Source: Schaalia odontolytica
Lineage (GTDB): Bacteria > Actinomycetota > Actinomycetes > Actinomycetales > Actinomycetaceae
Assembly (NCBI RefSeq): GCF_002847525.1
Contig: NZ_PKKM01000002.1
Coordinates: 62,001 to 126,000, forward strand
Direction of reading: 5' to 3'
DNA: 64,000 bases
The notes under the pieces are model-generated. The model saw nothing but the letters and a program-made list of their open reading frames with translations, was not told where the DNA came from and made no database searches. The translations under genes were made by a program, and so were the position numbers. Positions 52,931-61,413 of the stretch are shown here, in pieces; within the stretch, counting starts at the first letter, position 1, and each line of letters opens with the position of its first letter.

Positions 52931-53317
52931 TCAGCGCCCGAGCGAGTTCAGCACGGGTTCCACGGTGGCGGCGTATGCCTCGATTGCGCCACCCTCGTCC
53001 TTGAAGTCCTGAGCGACGTGCTCGCGGACGAAGGTCGCCATGTTGCGCCCGGCGTCCGCGTAGGCTTCCATGATCGCCTGCTCAAGCTCGCGGGCACTGC
53101 CGCGCATGCCGTTGTCATCGATGGAGATCTTGGTCATGCGACCGTCAGAGTTGACCTCGACCTCGACATCCTGGTTGCTGTCCATGCCAGAAACACGGGC
53201 GGACGTCAGTCGCTCGACGAGCTCCTTGATCGCGTTCGCCTTCTTCTCGGCGGCGGCGATCTGATCCTTCAGCATCTGTTCAAATTCTTCGGGCGTCTGC
53301 CCCATCACATCTACCAT
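52931..53317 (-). CDS. YbaB/EbfC-like protein of the ESX locus
   Basis: 128-aa protein with the YbaB/EbfC pattern: a long N-terminal helix (FEQMLKDQIAAAEKKANAIKEL), a central beta region with VEVEVNSDGRMTKISIDD, and a C-terminal helix (SARELEQAIMEAYADAGRNM). YbaB relatives bind DNA as dimers; ESX loci of mycobacteria encode similar EspL-type proteins next to substrates, so a chaperone-like role for the following substrate is also possible. A TAGGAT box lies six nt before the ATG at 53317, suggesting a leaderless transcript that starts the leftward substrate operon. Confidence 0.8.
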   Translation of the reverse strand: MVDVMGQTPEEFEQMLKDQIAAAEKKANAIKELVERLTSARVSGMDSNQDVEVEVNSDGRMTKISIDDNGMRGSARELEQAIMEAYADAGRNMATFVREHVAQDFKDEGGAIEAYAATVEPVLNSLGR

Positions 53318-53323
53318 ACGGTT

Positions 53324-53329
53324 ATCCTA
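53324..53329 (-). promoter_or_regulatory. Leaderless-type -10 box of the ESX substrate operon
   Basis: Reading leftward, TAGGAT is followed by six bases and the ATG of the YbaB-like gene. No ribosome binding site is present. It would drive the YbaB-like gene, the coiled-coil gene and the WXG/PPW-like gene as one unit. Confidence 0.5.
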
Positions 53330-53450
53330 ACCGACTGAGGCGATATGTGGGGAGCTCTTCGACCTGCGAGACAACGCCACGGACAGCGGAAATTCACCGA
53401 CCAGAAGGTCGTTCAGGATTGACATATCAACACGCACAACCCTGACGCCT

Positions 53451-53491
53451 CGTCAGTCCCGGTGGTAGCGCGGGCTGGTTCCCAGGTGAAC
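53451..53491. repeat. 41-bp direct repeat, copy 1 (3' end of first S8 protease gene)
   Basis: Identical to 54690-54730. It covers the final 13 codons and stop of two tandem protease genes whose bodies differ considerably at DNA level. Confidence 0.85.
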
Positions 53492-54670
53492 AGGGTATTT
53501 GTGCCCATCCCTCAACGCGTTCTTCTCATCGGTGCCCCGATAGACATACGACGGGTCATTCATGATTACTCGCGGGTTCACAACCCCATCCGCATAGTCC
53601 GAAATCTCTTGGACTGTGGGCTTTGCCCCGTTGCCTTTTCCAATGAATGGGTGTCTGTTGGAGAGCGCTGTGGGGTCAGACGAAAGAAGGGCAGCGGGAT
53701 CGATCTCTCCGTAACCAGTTCGGTTGTTCCACTGTCCAGCTCCACTCCCGGTAGCGACCAACGCTTGGAGGATCTGTTCCGTCGTTGCTTCTCGTCCAAA
53801 GCGCTGCTTGCCCAACGCGAGGGTCCCAGCGACGACCGGAGCCGCCATGGACGTGCCATTCACGATGTAGTCGTTCCCATCGATCGACGAACGAACCATC
53901 ACCTCCCCGATAGCAGCAACCGACACTCCATCGCCCCAACTCGAGTAGCTGGCCACTGTTCCGTCCGGTTCGAGTGCGCCCACACCGACAACGCCAGACC
54001 AACTCCCCATCGATCGCGGGTCGTTCTCGATGCCTTCATTACCCATGCTGGCGACGACAATCACACCATTGACGACTGCGCGGGCAAGCGCCCACCGCAT
54101 CTCCTGGGATTCCGGTACGGAAAAGGTCGACGAGATGGAGATAATGTCAGCTCCATCATTAATAGCCTGCTCAATGAGGTTGGGAGCCTGAGCCAAATCA
54201 CCCGGTCTCGACCAGCTCGTCGAGCAGTCGCCTTCCCCCTCAAGCGCCTCGCGCACCATTTCGTAGTTGTAGATGGTCGCGTCCGGCGCCAAGCCGAAGT
54301 CCCGCGCAACAAGCACCTGCGCGATGAAGGTCGCGTGTCGATCCGATTTCTCAACACGTTGCGGGACACACGGACTCTTCAGTTCAATGTGTGCTCCAGC
54401 GAGTTCGGGGATCGTCGTATCGATTCGGCCATCGAGCACAGCGACGACGACTCCCCGCCCCGTGTACCCCTGCGCCCGAAGGGAGTCGAGAGAATAACGC
54501 GAGTAGTGGGTCTGGTCCGTCGCCACGATTGGTCGTGTGAGCGCCTGCGCTGGCTGCTCGGCAACGACCACACTGCCCACGATAAGCGTGCAGATGCAGA
54601 GAAAGACTGCCAGGACACGCAGGGCGCGCCCATGCCTCGTCGTCGTAGTCAAGGGCCTTTGTCCTTTCAC
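53453..54670 (-). CDS. Subtilisin-like (S8) serine protease, secreted, mycosin-related
   Basis: 405 aa with an N-terminal signal/anchor (LRVLAVFLCICTLIVGSVVV). The S8 catalytic triad appears as VVAVLDGRID (Asp), KSDRHATFIAQV (His) and VNGTSMAAPVVAG (Ser). It differs from ESX mycosins in lacking the C-terminal transmembrane helix: the protein ends in a soluble tail, YPVHLGTSPRYHRD. That tail is identical to that of the next protease gene, including 41 bp of DNA. Disulphide-forming cysteines are present (SPCVPQ, GDCSTSW). Placed in the eccD-eccB-mycP direction, it probably processes ESX substrates or works at the cell surface. Confidence 0.85.
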   Translation of the reverse strand: MKGQRPLTTTTRHGRALRVLAVFLCICTLIVGSVVVAEQPAQALTRPIVATDQTHYSRYSLDSLRAQGYTGRGVVVAVLDGRIDTTIPELAGAHIELKSPCVPQRVEKSDRHATFIAQVLVARDFGLAPDATIYNYEMVREALEGEGDCSTSWSRPGDLAQAPNLIEQAINDGADIISISSTFSVPESQEMRWALARAVVNGVIVVASMGNEGIENDPRSMGSWSGVVGVGALEPDGTVASYSSWGDGVSVAAIGEVMVRSSIDGNDYIVNGTSMAAPVVAGTLALGKQRFGREATTEQILQALVATGSGAGQWNNRTGYGEIDPAALLSSDPTALSNRHPFIGKGNGAKPTVQEISDYADGVVNPRVIMNDPSYVYRGTDEKNALRDGHKYPVHLGTSPRYHRD

Positions 54671-54689
54671 TGTCCAGCGGGAGGGAATG

Positions 54690-54730
54690 CGTCAGTCCCG
54701 GTGGTAGCGCGGGCTGGTTCCCAGGTGAAC
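54690..54730. repeat. 41-bp direct repeat, copy 2 (3' end of second S8 protease gene)
   Basis: Identical to 53451-53491, 1239 bp away. The two copies could recombine and delete one protease gene. Confidence 0.85.
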
Positions 54731-55888
54731 GGGGAATTCATTATCCGGGCTAAAAGCCGCATCCTCGTTCACACCGCGGTAGACGTAGTCGTCGTCGTTC
54801 CTCATCAACAGCGGATTGACAGTGCCGTCGATGTAATCCTCAACATCCTGCCAGCTTGGCTTCGACGACAGTGTCTTCGATTCGCATGGATTAACGTCAG
54901 GCAGCGACGAGGCATTCGCGTTGAGCAGCCCCCACGGGTCAGCTGGCCCGAAACCCGTGTAGTAGTTCCAGTCGCCGTTACTCCCGGTACCGGTCGTCGT
55001 CATGGCCTGCAGGATCTGATTCGCCGTGATCCGGTCGTCGAAGCGCTGCCACGCAATTGCGAGGAAACCCGCGACGATAGGCGTCGCGAAGGATGTTCCC
55101 TGCATCGTGAACACTTCTCCGCTGGTACCGCTGCGCACGACAATCGAGCCCAGAGCAACGGTTTCGACGCCGTTGCCCCAGTTGCTGTAATCGGTCAGCG
55201 ACCCGTCCGCATTGATGGCGCCCACTCCGCAGATCCCGGACCACAAGGGCAGCGTATCCGCGGGATCTTCGGTGGATTCATTCCCCATCGCGGCAACGAC
55301 GATGACGCCCTGGGAAATGGCCCGCGCCATGGCCCAGCGCAGATCTTCGTTGTACAGCGGGTAATTGCTCGAGATCGAGATGATGTGAGCGCCGTCGTTG
55401 ATTGCTTGCTCGATCAGCAGCGATGTATCGGCCTCGCCCCGCGCATACACGCCGGCGGTCGCACAGTCGGCGCCCACTTCCTCCTCGCTGTACCCCAGGT
55501 CGTAGGTGTACAGGGTCGCTCCGGGGGCTACGCCGAACTTCGGCGCCACGAGGACCTGGGCAACAGCCGTGCCGTGATCCGCGTTTTCTGGCAGGGACCG
55601 GACCGTGCACGGGCTCTTATTTTCGATTGTCGCGCCGGCCAGCTCAGGAATGTTCGGGTTGACGTGCCCATCGATCATGGCGATGATCGCTCCCTCGCCG
55701 TTGTACCCCTGGCTGTGCAACGAGCTCAAGCGATAGAAGGAGTAGTACTCCTGGTCCGCGCCGGTCACCTCCCGATCGACGGCGTTCGCGGGAGCGGCCG
55801 GGACGAGGCCGCCACCGACAACGAGCGCGAGGACGCCCGTCCCGAGGCCGCACATGCGCCGCCAGCGACGCCCAGACGACAGCGTCAC
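54692..55888 (-). CDS. Subtilisin-like (S8) serine protease, secreted, paralogue
   Basis: 398 aa, paralogous to the downstream protease. Signal peptide (LGTGVLALVVGGGLVPAAPA) then an S8 domain with AIIAMIDGHVN (Asp), NADHGTAVAQVL (His) and MQGTSFATPIVAG (Ser). It likewise ends YPVHLGTSPRYHRD with no membrane anchor. It shares cysteine positions with its neighbour (KSPCTVRSL; GADCATAG). The 21-bp gap to the next gene and the 4-nt overlap with the mycosin gene indicate an operon with the ESX core genes. Tandem duplication is likely. Confidence 0.85.
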   Translation of the reverse strand: MTLSSGRRWRRMCGLGTGVLALVVGGGLVPAAPANAVDREVTGADQEYYSFYRLSSLHSQGYNGEGAIIAMIDGHVNPNIPELAGATIENKSPCTVRSLPENADHGTAVAQVLVAPKFGVAPGATLYTYDLGYSEEEVGADCATAGVYARGEADTSLLIEQAINDGAHIISISSNYPLYNEDLRWAMARAISQGVIVVAAMGNESTEDPADTLPLWSGICGVGAINADGSLTDYSNWGNGVETVALGSIVVRSGTSGEVFTMQGTSFATPIVAGFLAIAWQRFDDRITANQILQAMTTTGTGSNGDWNYYTGFGPADPWGLLNANASSLPDVNPCESKTLSSKPSWQDVEDYIDGTVNPLLMRNDDDYVYRGVNEDAAFSPDNEFPVHLGTSPRYHRD

Positions 55889-57312
55889 GCGTCGTCCTCA
55901 TCATCCTTGTCGGCGGCCACTGGCCTGCCGCGCAGGTGCGAGAGGATCACGAGGCCGCCAAGAATCGCCGCACCCATGACGACGATCCCGGAGACGATGT
56001 AGGTGCGAACCGTCAGGATGTTGTTGCTGTTTGCCAGCGTTGGAGATGCCACGGCCGGACGGTTCGGAACGGGGTGGGCCGCCTGATCGGGGTGCGGGGG
56101 CCCGTACCTCGTGCCGATGTCGTCGAAGGTAAGCGCGTCGTAGGGCGCGACGATACCCCAGCCGAGTTCGTTCGTGCGCTGATCAGCCGCACCGCGCAGC
56201 GCGGTGACCTCGAGGCGGTATTTCCACATATCCGGAGACTCGTTGGGATACTTGGAGGCCACGAGGGCCGCGAAGCCGCCCGCGTAGGCGGTCGCGTAGG
56301 AGGAGGATGGCAGAGGCGTGTCACCCGAGTAGCCGCCGACCAGGCAATCAGCCTGATCAAACCACGTCGTCAGGATGACCGCGGCGGGCACCGCCAGGTC
56401 CACGTGAGCGCCGTGCACCTGCTGGTCGGACGCGAAACCGTAGGCGTCCGAGGCGGTGACCGCGAGGACTCCCTCGTAGGCTGCGGGGTAGACAACCTCG
56501 TTGTTCTTCTGGTCCTGGTAGGTGTTGCCGGTCGACGCGACGACGAGCGAGCGCCCGCGCACAGCCTTGACCGCTGCCTCCAGGTCCGAGTTCGGATCCT
56601 TCGAGGACTGGGCGACGACGATAATCTGGGCACCATTGTCAGAGGCCCAGCGGATGGCTCGAGCGACGCGTGACATGAAGGGTTCTTGCCCCGGCTTGTC
56701 GGCGTTTCCCTGCTCGAGGCCAGTCTCGATGCGCACCGGGAGGATCTTCGCTTCCGGAGCGACACCAACGAGGCCCGACCCCTTCGCCGCGGGAAGCTGG
56801 CGGGCAGCGATCGCACCGGCGATCGCCGTGCCGTGTTCGCCAACGTCGACGCGGCCATCGGTGCCTTCACCGCTCAGGTCGATACCGGGCAGGACCACGG
56901 AGGGATCCCCCGAGTTAAAGTGTTCATTGCCCGCGGCAACGCCAGAGTCGACGACCGCAACCGTCACGCCGGCACCGCGCGTCAGGTCCCAGGCACGGCG
57001 CACGCCCACCTGGTCGAGGATGAGGGGCTGCTGCTTGATGTAGCGGGGAGAGTCTACCGGGCACGTCTCTTCTGAGCGCTGCTCGGGGGCCTCCGTCGGC
57101 GCATCGGAGGGAGGCGCCGTGGGTGTGGGACGAACGCTCGGCGTGGGTGCCGGGTCCGCGTGCGCGATCGTCGGGCCGAACGCAGAGGATGCCCCGGCCT
57201 CGTCCGAAGGGGACGCAGGGGCGAGAACCGGCGCGAGCGCAAGCCCCGTCGCCAAGGCGGCACCGACGAGGCCGTGGCGGAGCGCCCGGGTACGCGCGAA
57301 GCCCCGTGTCAC
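55885..57312 (-). CDS. mycP: Type VII secretion-associated serine protease, mycosin
   Basis: 475-aa S8 protease of the MycP type. Signal peptide at the N-terminus, Pro/Thr-rich linker, then catalytic TVAVVDSGVAAG (Asp), VGEHGTAIAGAI (His) and PSSSYATAYAGGF (Ser; the usual GTS is replaced by SSS). The mycosin N-terminal extension is present (SPRYIKQQPLILDQVGVRRAW). A C-terminal transmembrane helix (YIVSGIVVMGAAILGGLVIL) and an acidic cytoplasmic tail follow, as in membrane-anchored mycosins. GTG at 57312 is chosen because it overlaps the eccB stop as GTGA; the ATG at 57381 would overlap eccB by 73 nt. Confidence 0.88.
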   Translation of the reverse strand: MTRGFARTRALRHGLVGAALATGLALAPVLAPASPSDEAGASSAFGPTIAHADPAPTPSVRPTPTAPPSDAPTEAPEQRSEETCPVDSPRYIKQQPLILDQVGVRRAWDLTRGAGVTVAVVDSGVAAGNEHFNSGDPSVVLPGIDLSGEGTDGRVDVGEHGTAIAGAIAARQLPAAKGSGLVGVAPEAKILPVRIETGLEQGNADKPGQEPFMSRVARAIRWASDNGAQIIVVAQSSKDPNSDLEAAVKAVRGRSLVVASTGNTYQDQKNNEVVYPAAYEGVLAVTASDAYGFASDQQVHGAHVDLAVPAAVILTTWFDQADCLVGGYSGDTPLPSSSYATAYAGGFAALVASKYPNESPDMWKYRLEVTALRGAADQRTNELGWGIVAPYDALTFDDIGTRYGPPHPDQAAHPVPNRPAVASPTLANSNNILTVRTYIVSGIVVMGAAILGGLVILSHLRGRPVAADKDDEDDA

Positions 57313-58760
57313 GAGAGCCCCACTGATGAGGCTGCCGCCTGTGGAGTCATATCGGTTCCCGGCGGAATTAGGTTCGCCCACGTCTCTGGGATCGCGGCGA
57401 CATCATCCTGTTTCCATCCCAGGGCGTTCATCGACACAGTGGGCGTCGCTCCGAGCGAATGGATGTATCCCTGGTCGGACACGAAGGCGTAGGCAGCTGC
57501 CTGGCCACCCGCCGACGTGATCGCGACGAGCGCCCCGGAGCCACCCGCCACCGTCACGGTGCGCGTCGTGGTCGGCCCGGAGGGCGAGCTCACGGACTCG
57601 GCATCATACGAGGCCTGGACGGCGCGCTGATACGGCATCGTGTAGAGCCCGAGCTTGGGCACCGCCTTGTTCGTCGTCGACATGTGGGCGCACAGGGCCG
57701 TTCGGTTCGACGCGTCAGCCTTCTGGTCATTCCACACCGGGTCCGAGAAATCCTCGTAGCGCGGCCAGTCCTCGCCGATGAAATCTGCATGGACGGGAGT
57801 CACGTCCTTGAACATGTCCGTCCCGAACTGCCTCGTGGCCGGGGCGTCGCGGTACAGACGTGCGGCCGTGGAGTTGAACACCGCCAGCTGGGAAGAATTA
57901 ACGACCAGGTAGGAGAACTGGACCTCACCCTTCGCGTCGGTCTGCTCGACGACGGTGCCGATCGTCAGGTTCGCGTCCTTCAGAGGGCCCGGAAGGTCTG
58001 TCGCGGGCGCACCTGCATTCGGGATTTCGCTGTAGCTCCAGGATCGCAGCGGCGTGCCGGAGGGGAAGAGGTCCACCCACTGCGGGTCCACCTCGACGGG
58101 GTAACCGACGCGGTTCTGGAACGCCAACGTCCAGTCGCTCAGACGGGAATCCGTCTCGTCGATGAGGTACTTCTTCTCGGTCGCTGCGTCCACGAAGTAG
58201 ATGGTTTTACCGTGGTCAGGGGTAACGAGCGCGGAGACGGCGGGTGTCAGAGGGAAGTTCTCTTCCGGCAGCTTCTGCCCGATCCAGGTGTGGTAGGTGT
58301 CCTCGAGGTCGCAGGACAGCCAGGTGCTCGCCAGCTGCTTGCTGGTCGGAACGTCGTCGGGCACGCCCGGCAAGCCAATCTGGGCGCCGCGCGGCTTGTC
58401 GTCGAGGGACGAGGCGCTGGCGGAGATCACCTCGAGGGTGCCTTCCTGGGACAGGAGGCGCGCCGTCGTCACGTTCGAGATCGGGTGCAGGACACCGTTC
58501 GCGAGGAAGTAGCGCGCGCCCGTGGACTTGACGTCGACGAGGACGAAGTTCTTGCTGTCCAGGTTCGGGTTTGCGTTGAAGAAACGCATGCCCACACCGA
58601 TGACGCACATGATGATCGCGACAAGCGCGCCGAAAATCAGAGGCCGTACCGGGGACGGCGGATCGACCTCGCGACCACCGGGGGTACCCGATGTGAACGC
58701 CGTAATCAGACGGTGACGGTTGAAGCGCTGGGCTTCGAGAATATCTTTACTGGACGGCAT
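57309..58760 (-). CDS. eccB: Type VII secretion system protein EccB
   Basis: Core ESX membrane component (483 aa). The N-terminal cytoplasmic segment SKDILEAQRFNRHRLITAF is the EccB signature; a single transmembrane helix (LIFGALVAIIMCVIGVGMRF, about 42-61) leads to the large extracytoplasmic domain, with repeats around a putative substrate groove (FFNANPNLDSKNFVLVDVKS; DAATEKKYLIDETDSRL). In mycobacterial ESX systems EccB binds ATP in vitro and joins EccC, EccD and EccE in the pore; no such activity can be read from the sequence. Starts three nt after the eccD stop. Confidence 0.93.
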   Translation of the reverse strand: MPSSKDILEAQRFNRHRLITAFTSGTPGGREVDPPSPVRPLIFGALVAIIMCVIGVGMRFFNANPNLDSKNFVLVDVKSTGARYFLANGVLHPISNVTTARLLSQEGTLEVISASASSLDDKPRGAQIGLPGVPDDVPTSKQLASTWLSCDLEDTYHTWIGQKLPEENFPLTPAVSALVTPDHGKTIYFVDAATEKKYLIDETDSRLSDWTLAFQNRVGYPVEVDPQWVDLFPSGTPLRSWSYSEIPNAGAPATDLPGPLKDANLTIGTVVEQTDAKGEVQFSYLVVNSSQLAVFNSTAARLYRDAPATRQFGTDMFKDVTPVHADFIGEDWPRYEDFSDPVWNDQKADASNRTALCAHMSTTNKAVPKLGLYTMPYQRAVQASYDAESVSSPSGPTTTRTVTVAGGSGALVAITSAGGQAAAYAFVSDQGYIHSLGATPTVSMNALGWKQDDVAAIPETWANLIPPGTDMTPQAAASSVGLS

Positions 58761-58763
58761 GAC

Positions 58764-60125
58764 TTACCCCCACAGGTAGACGGCCAGAGGGATCAGGACA
58801 AAGAGCGAGAGCACCGAAATGGTGTCCGCGATGCGCGTGAGGTGCGGACGTGCGCGGGGGCCAACGACGTTCGTCACCACGAGGACGAGGGCGGCTGCAA
58901 TCGCGCAGAAGGTCACCCACGCCAGGCTCGTCGGGTTGGCTCGGGTGGCGAGCGTCGCAGAGACCAGGATCGTCGTCAGGCCCGTCAGAGCACCGAGGAG
59001 CACCTCGACGCGGGCGCGAATCGAGCGTGTCTGCAGAATCAGGGAGGCGGAGCCGAGGACGGCCAGGATGAGCGGAATGGACACCGAACGCAGGGTGGGC
59101 GCGCTCAGCATCGATACCGTCAGGAAGAGCGCCGCGAGGCCGCCGCCCGCACGCAGGGAGACGACGAACACGAAGGAGGTACTGACCTGGTCGGTGACTC
59201 CTTGCGCGGGGATCTGCTCGGCAGTATCGGCGTCCAGGATCCTCACGGGAATATGCGCAAGAGCGATCCACGGCGCGACCTGCAGGAGGACGACGACGAG
59301 GGCGAAGAGGAGGGCGGACACACCGACCTGAGACAGGGCGCCAACCTTCACCATGAGGCCGGTGGCGGTGATCATCGTTCCGAGAACAAGCGGAGCCGCA
59401 ATGGAAATCCGGTACTTCTTGGGCAGCGTCAGCACCGCGAGCGAGCCGACGAGCACGCCGAGACCGACGAAGATCCAGCCGCCCGCGTCCCACTGGCTCT
59501 GCGAGAGCCGAAGCGCCGAGGCGGCGGTCAGGAAGGGAACAGTGTGCGCGAGCGCAATTCCGGAGGGGCCGGCGTACTTGCGGCTTACGACGATGGACGT
59601 TCCGACGACAAGGAGCGCGGAGACAATGCCGATTGCACCGTAGACGAAGTTGAGTGTCCTGACGCGGCCGGGATCCAAGGAAACGAGGGCGTCCTGAGGC
59701 GTGGTCGCCAGGAGGACGGCGGCAACGAAAATCAGGGCAGCAGCGGAGAGCGCGGCGAGCGTGCGAGCATTGTCACGTGTCCAAGGCGTGGACACTCTTT
59801 CAACGACTTGCCCGACGGCTTCCGTCAGGTCGTCATAGACCATATCGGCGGCTCCCTCACCGAGGGGTTCGAGCGTCAGCGCGGCACCGGCGCGCACCCC
59901 CTGGGCGGACAGAGACGCGGACTGGTCGAGGAGTCGGCCCGACGCGGTTCGCACCGCGAAACCATCGTTTGCGGGCTGATCACTGAATGCTCCGGCGGAT
60001 TCAACGAGCCCCGGCAGGAGTTCGACCAAAGGGATCGTCTGAGGGACCGTGACATCACTTCGATCCACGCCGTAGGTAATCGTGAGTGGAATCATCGCCA
60101 CTCCACGAGATGTTTTCGATGCCAT
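58764..60125 (-). CDS. eccD: Type VII secretion system integral membrane protein EccD
   Basis: Channel-forming ESX component (453 aa). A ubiquitin-like cytoplasmic domain occupies residues 10-90 (IPLTITYGVDRSDVTVPQTI; GFAVRTASGRLLDQSASLSA), followed by about eleven hydrophobic segments to the C-terminus. GGGAGG is six nt before the ATG at 60125. A second EccD-like gene lies at the right edge; ESX pores contain two EccD copies per protomer, normally from one gene, so two genes is unusual here. Confidence 0.9.
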   Translation of the reverse strand: MASKTSRGVAMIPLTITYGVDRSDVTVPQTIPLVELLPGLVESAGAFSDQPANDGFAVRTASGRLLDQSASLSAQGVRAGAALTLEPLGEGAADMVYDDLTEAVGQVVERVSTPWTRDNARTLAALSAAALIFVAAVLLATTPQDALVSLDPGRVRTLNFVYGAIGIVSALLVVGTSIVVSRKYAGPSGIALAHTVPFLTAASALRLSQSQWDAGGWIFVGLGVLVGSLAVLTLPKKYRISIAAPLVLGTMITATGLMVKVGALSQVGVSALLFALVVVLLQVAPWIALAHIPVRILDADTAEQIPAQGVTDQVSTSFVFVVSLRAGGGLAALFLTVSMLSAPTLRSVSIPLILAVLGSASLILQTRSIRARVEVLLGALTGLTTILVSATLATRANPTSLAWVTFCAIAAALVLVVTNVVGPRARPHLTRIADTISVLSLFVLIPLAVYLWG

Positions 60126-60181
60126 TGGATCCTCCCGGTTGCCGCGTGATGGGGTCTGTGGCTACACGACACAACCCTGTA

Positions 60182-60210
60182 AGTCTAGGTTGTCGGTCAG
60201 GTTTTGTCAT
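60182..60210 (-). promoter_or_regulatory. Putative promoter of the eccD-eccB-mycP operon
   Basis: Reading leftward: ATGACA, 17 bp, TAGACT. That is a near-consensus -35/-10 pair with ideal spacing, giving a leader of about 50 nt before eccD. It overlaps the divergent gap to the WXG100 genes. Confidence 0.6.
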
Positions 60211-60319
60211 GATTTTTGCGTAACATCAAAAAAAGAGATGAAAACATGGTTAGTATTCATGTGTCCCCATGCTCTCACGCATCCCGCGAGAGAGTTCACT
60301 CATACAAATGGAGGTTCAC

Positions 60320-60625
60320 ATGGCAGACCAGCGGGCCGTAGATGGCGCCCTTGCACAGGGCGTCTCCGCGATTGAGTCCACCTACAACGACCTGCAGGGC
60401 CACTTCCGTCGCCTCGAGGGCGACCTGTCGACCATCGGCAGCTCGTGGCAGGGCAGCGCCTCGGTTCAGTTCACCCAGCTGATGCAGCAGTGGCAGGACA
60501 ACGCGGCGAAGGTTAACCAGGCTCTTCAGGAGCTCGCGGACAACCTGCGTGGCACCGACAAGGCAATGCAGGCCAACGAGGCCGACACCGAGGGCTCGTT
60601 CGCGCAGATCCTCGGCGGACTGTGA
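60320..60625 (+). CDS. WXG100-family ESX substrate
   Basis: 101-aa helical hairpin protein. The turn SSWQGSASVQF holds the WXG motif near residue 44, flanked by two long helices (AIESTYNDLQGHFRRLEGDL; LMQQWQDNAAKVNQALQELADNL). The C-terminal region DKAMQANEADTEGSFAQIL gives the secretion-signal-like YxxxD/E-type tail partly (no clear Tyr). It would dimerise with the product of the next gene and be exported by the Ecc machine. GGAGG lies six nt before the ATG, which fixes the start. Divergent from eccD. Confidence 0.93.
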   Translation: MADQRAVDGALAQGVSAIESTYNDLQGHFRRLEGDLSTIGSSWQGSASVQFTQLMQQWQDNAAKVNQALQELADNLRGTDKAMQANEADTEGSFAQILGGL

Positions 60626-60648
60626 GAGATTAAGACAGGAGACTGAAG

Positions 60649-60930
60649 ATGGATTTCCAGGTAAATTACGGCGCTCTCGATGGCGCTGCCGCCGACATCA
60701 AGTCCGGCGCCTCCAACCTGCAGGGCTGCCTCGATGACCTCGAGAACACGCTGAACCAGCTGCGTTCCTCGTGGGAAGGCCAGGCTCAGGAAGCCTACAA
60801 CGCCGCTCAGGTCAAGTGGAACCAGGGCCTCGAGGGCCTGAAGGACGTCCTGTCCCGCACCTCCGCGGCCGTGGACTCCGCTCGTTCCAACTACCAGCAG
60901 ACGGACCAGGCTTCCGCCGCCCGCTTCTGA
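60649..60930 (+). CDS. WXG100-family ESX substrate
   Basis: 93-aa WXG100 protein with the turn RSSWEGQAQEAY near residue 43 and a C-terminal SNYQQTDQASAARF containing a Tyr five residues before an acid, close to the YxxxD/E export signal. It forms the usual tandem pair with the upstream gene, 23 nt apart, with an AGGAG-type site before its ATG. A strong terminator follows, so the pair is a separate, probably highly expressed, transcript. Confidence 0.93.
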   Translation: MDFQVNYGALDGAAADIKSGASNLQGCLDDLENTLNQLRSSWEGQAQEAYNAAQVKWNQGLEGLKDVLSRTSAAVDSARSNYQQTDQASAARF

Positions 60931-60950
60931 TAGCACCGCGCACACGCGCT

Positions 60951-60996
60951 GAGGGAGGGTCCGCCCCATTGTCGGGGCGGGCCCTCCCTCGTTTAT
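60951..60996 (+). terminator. Terminator of the WXG100 gene pair
   Basis: GAGGGAGGG-T-CCGCCCC pairs with GGGGCGG-G-CCCTCCCTC over a short loop, followed by GTTTATC. It starts about 20 nt after the stop codon. Typical Rho-independent layout. Confidence 0.85.
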
Positions 60997-60999
60997 CCG

Positions 61000-61362
61000 C
61001 CCAGCCCCGCCGGGTGACGACACACCCATCGCGAGGGCAACTCCCTCGCGCATCGACAGCATTTTTCGAAATTAACCGAATGATACAAAATCGCTTACCG
61101 CGGTGCCCACACCTGCCCACAAAGAGGCCTACAACAGACATTGTGGCGAGTCTCTCATTCGCGATTGTATTGGCGGCCGTTGGACGCCATGTCTAACTGT
61201 CGAAGGTGTTGCGTGTCCGTTTGAGCATCCCTCGGCTCGCGGCGTGCCTCGCTCGCAGATTCGCACCGGCGCGAGTTCCACAGCGCCCACGGGCTCGCCG
61301 TTGTAACGCCTCACCACCGCACCACTCACACCTGCTGGATAACTCCTGCAGCCCCACAGAAA
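61000..61362. other. Non-coding region between convergent ESX genes
   Basis: About 360 bp between the two terminators. It is less GC-rich in the middle (around 61060-61170) and contains no frame with a credible ribosome binding site or product. No RNA gene is recognised. Confidence 0.5.
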
Positions 61363-61399
61363 GAGGATCCCGTCGCGGCCAGGCCGCGACGGGATCCTC
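61363..61399 (-). terminator. Perfect 16-bp hairpin terminator, RDD-FHA gene
   Basis: GAGGATCCCGTCGCGG pairs exactly with CCGCGACGGGATCCTC around a five-base loop, 14 bp after the stop of the leftward RDD-FHA gene. On that strand TTTCTG follows the stem. Confidence 0.85.
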
Positions 61400-61413
61400 A
61401 AGCAGACAACGCG

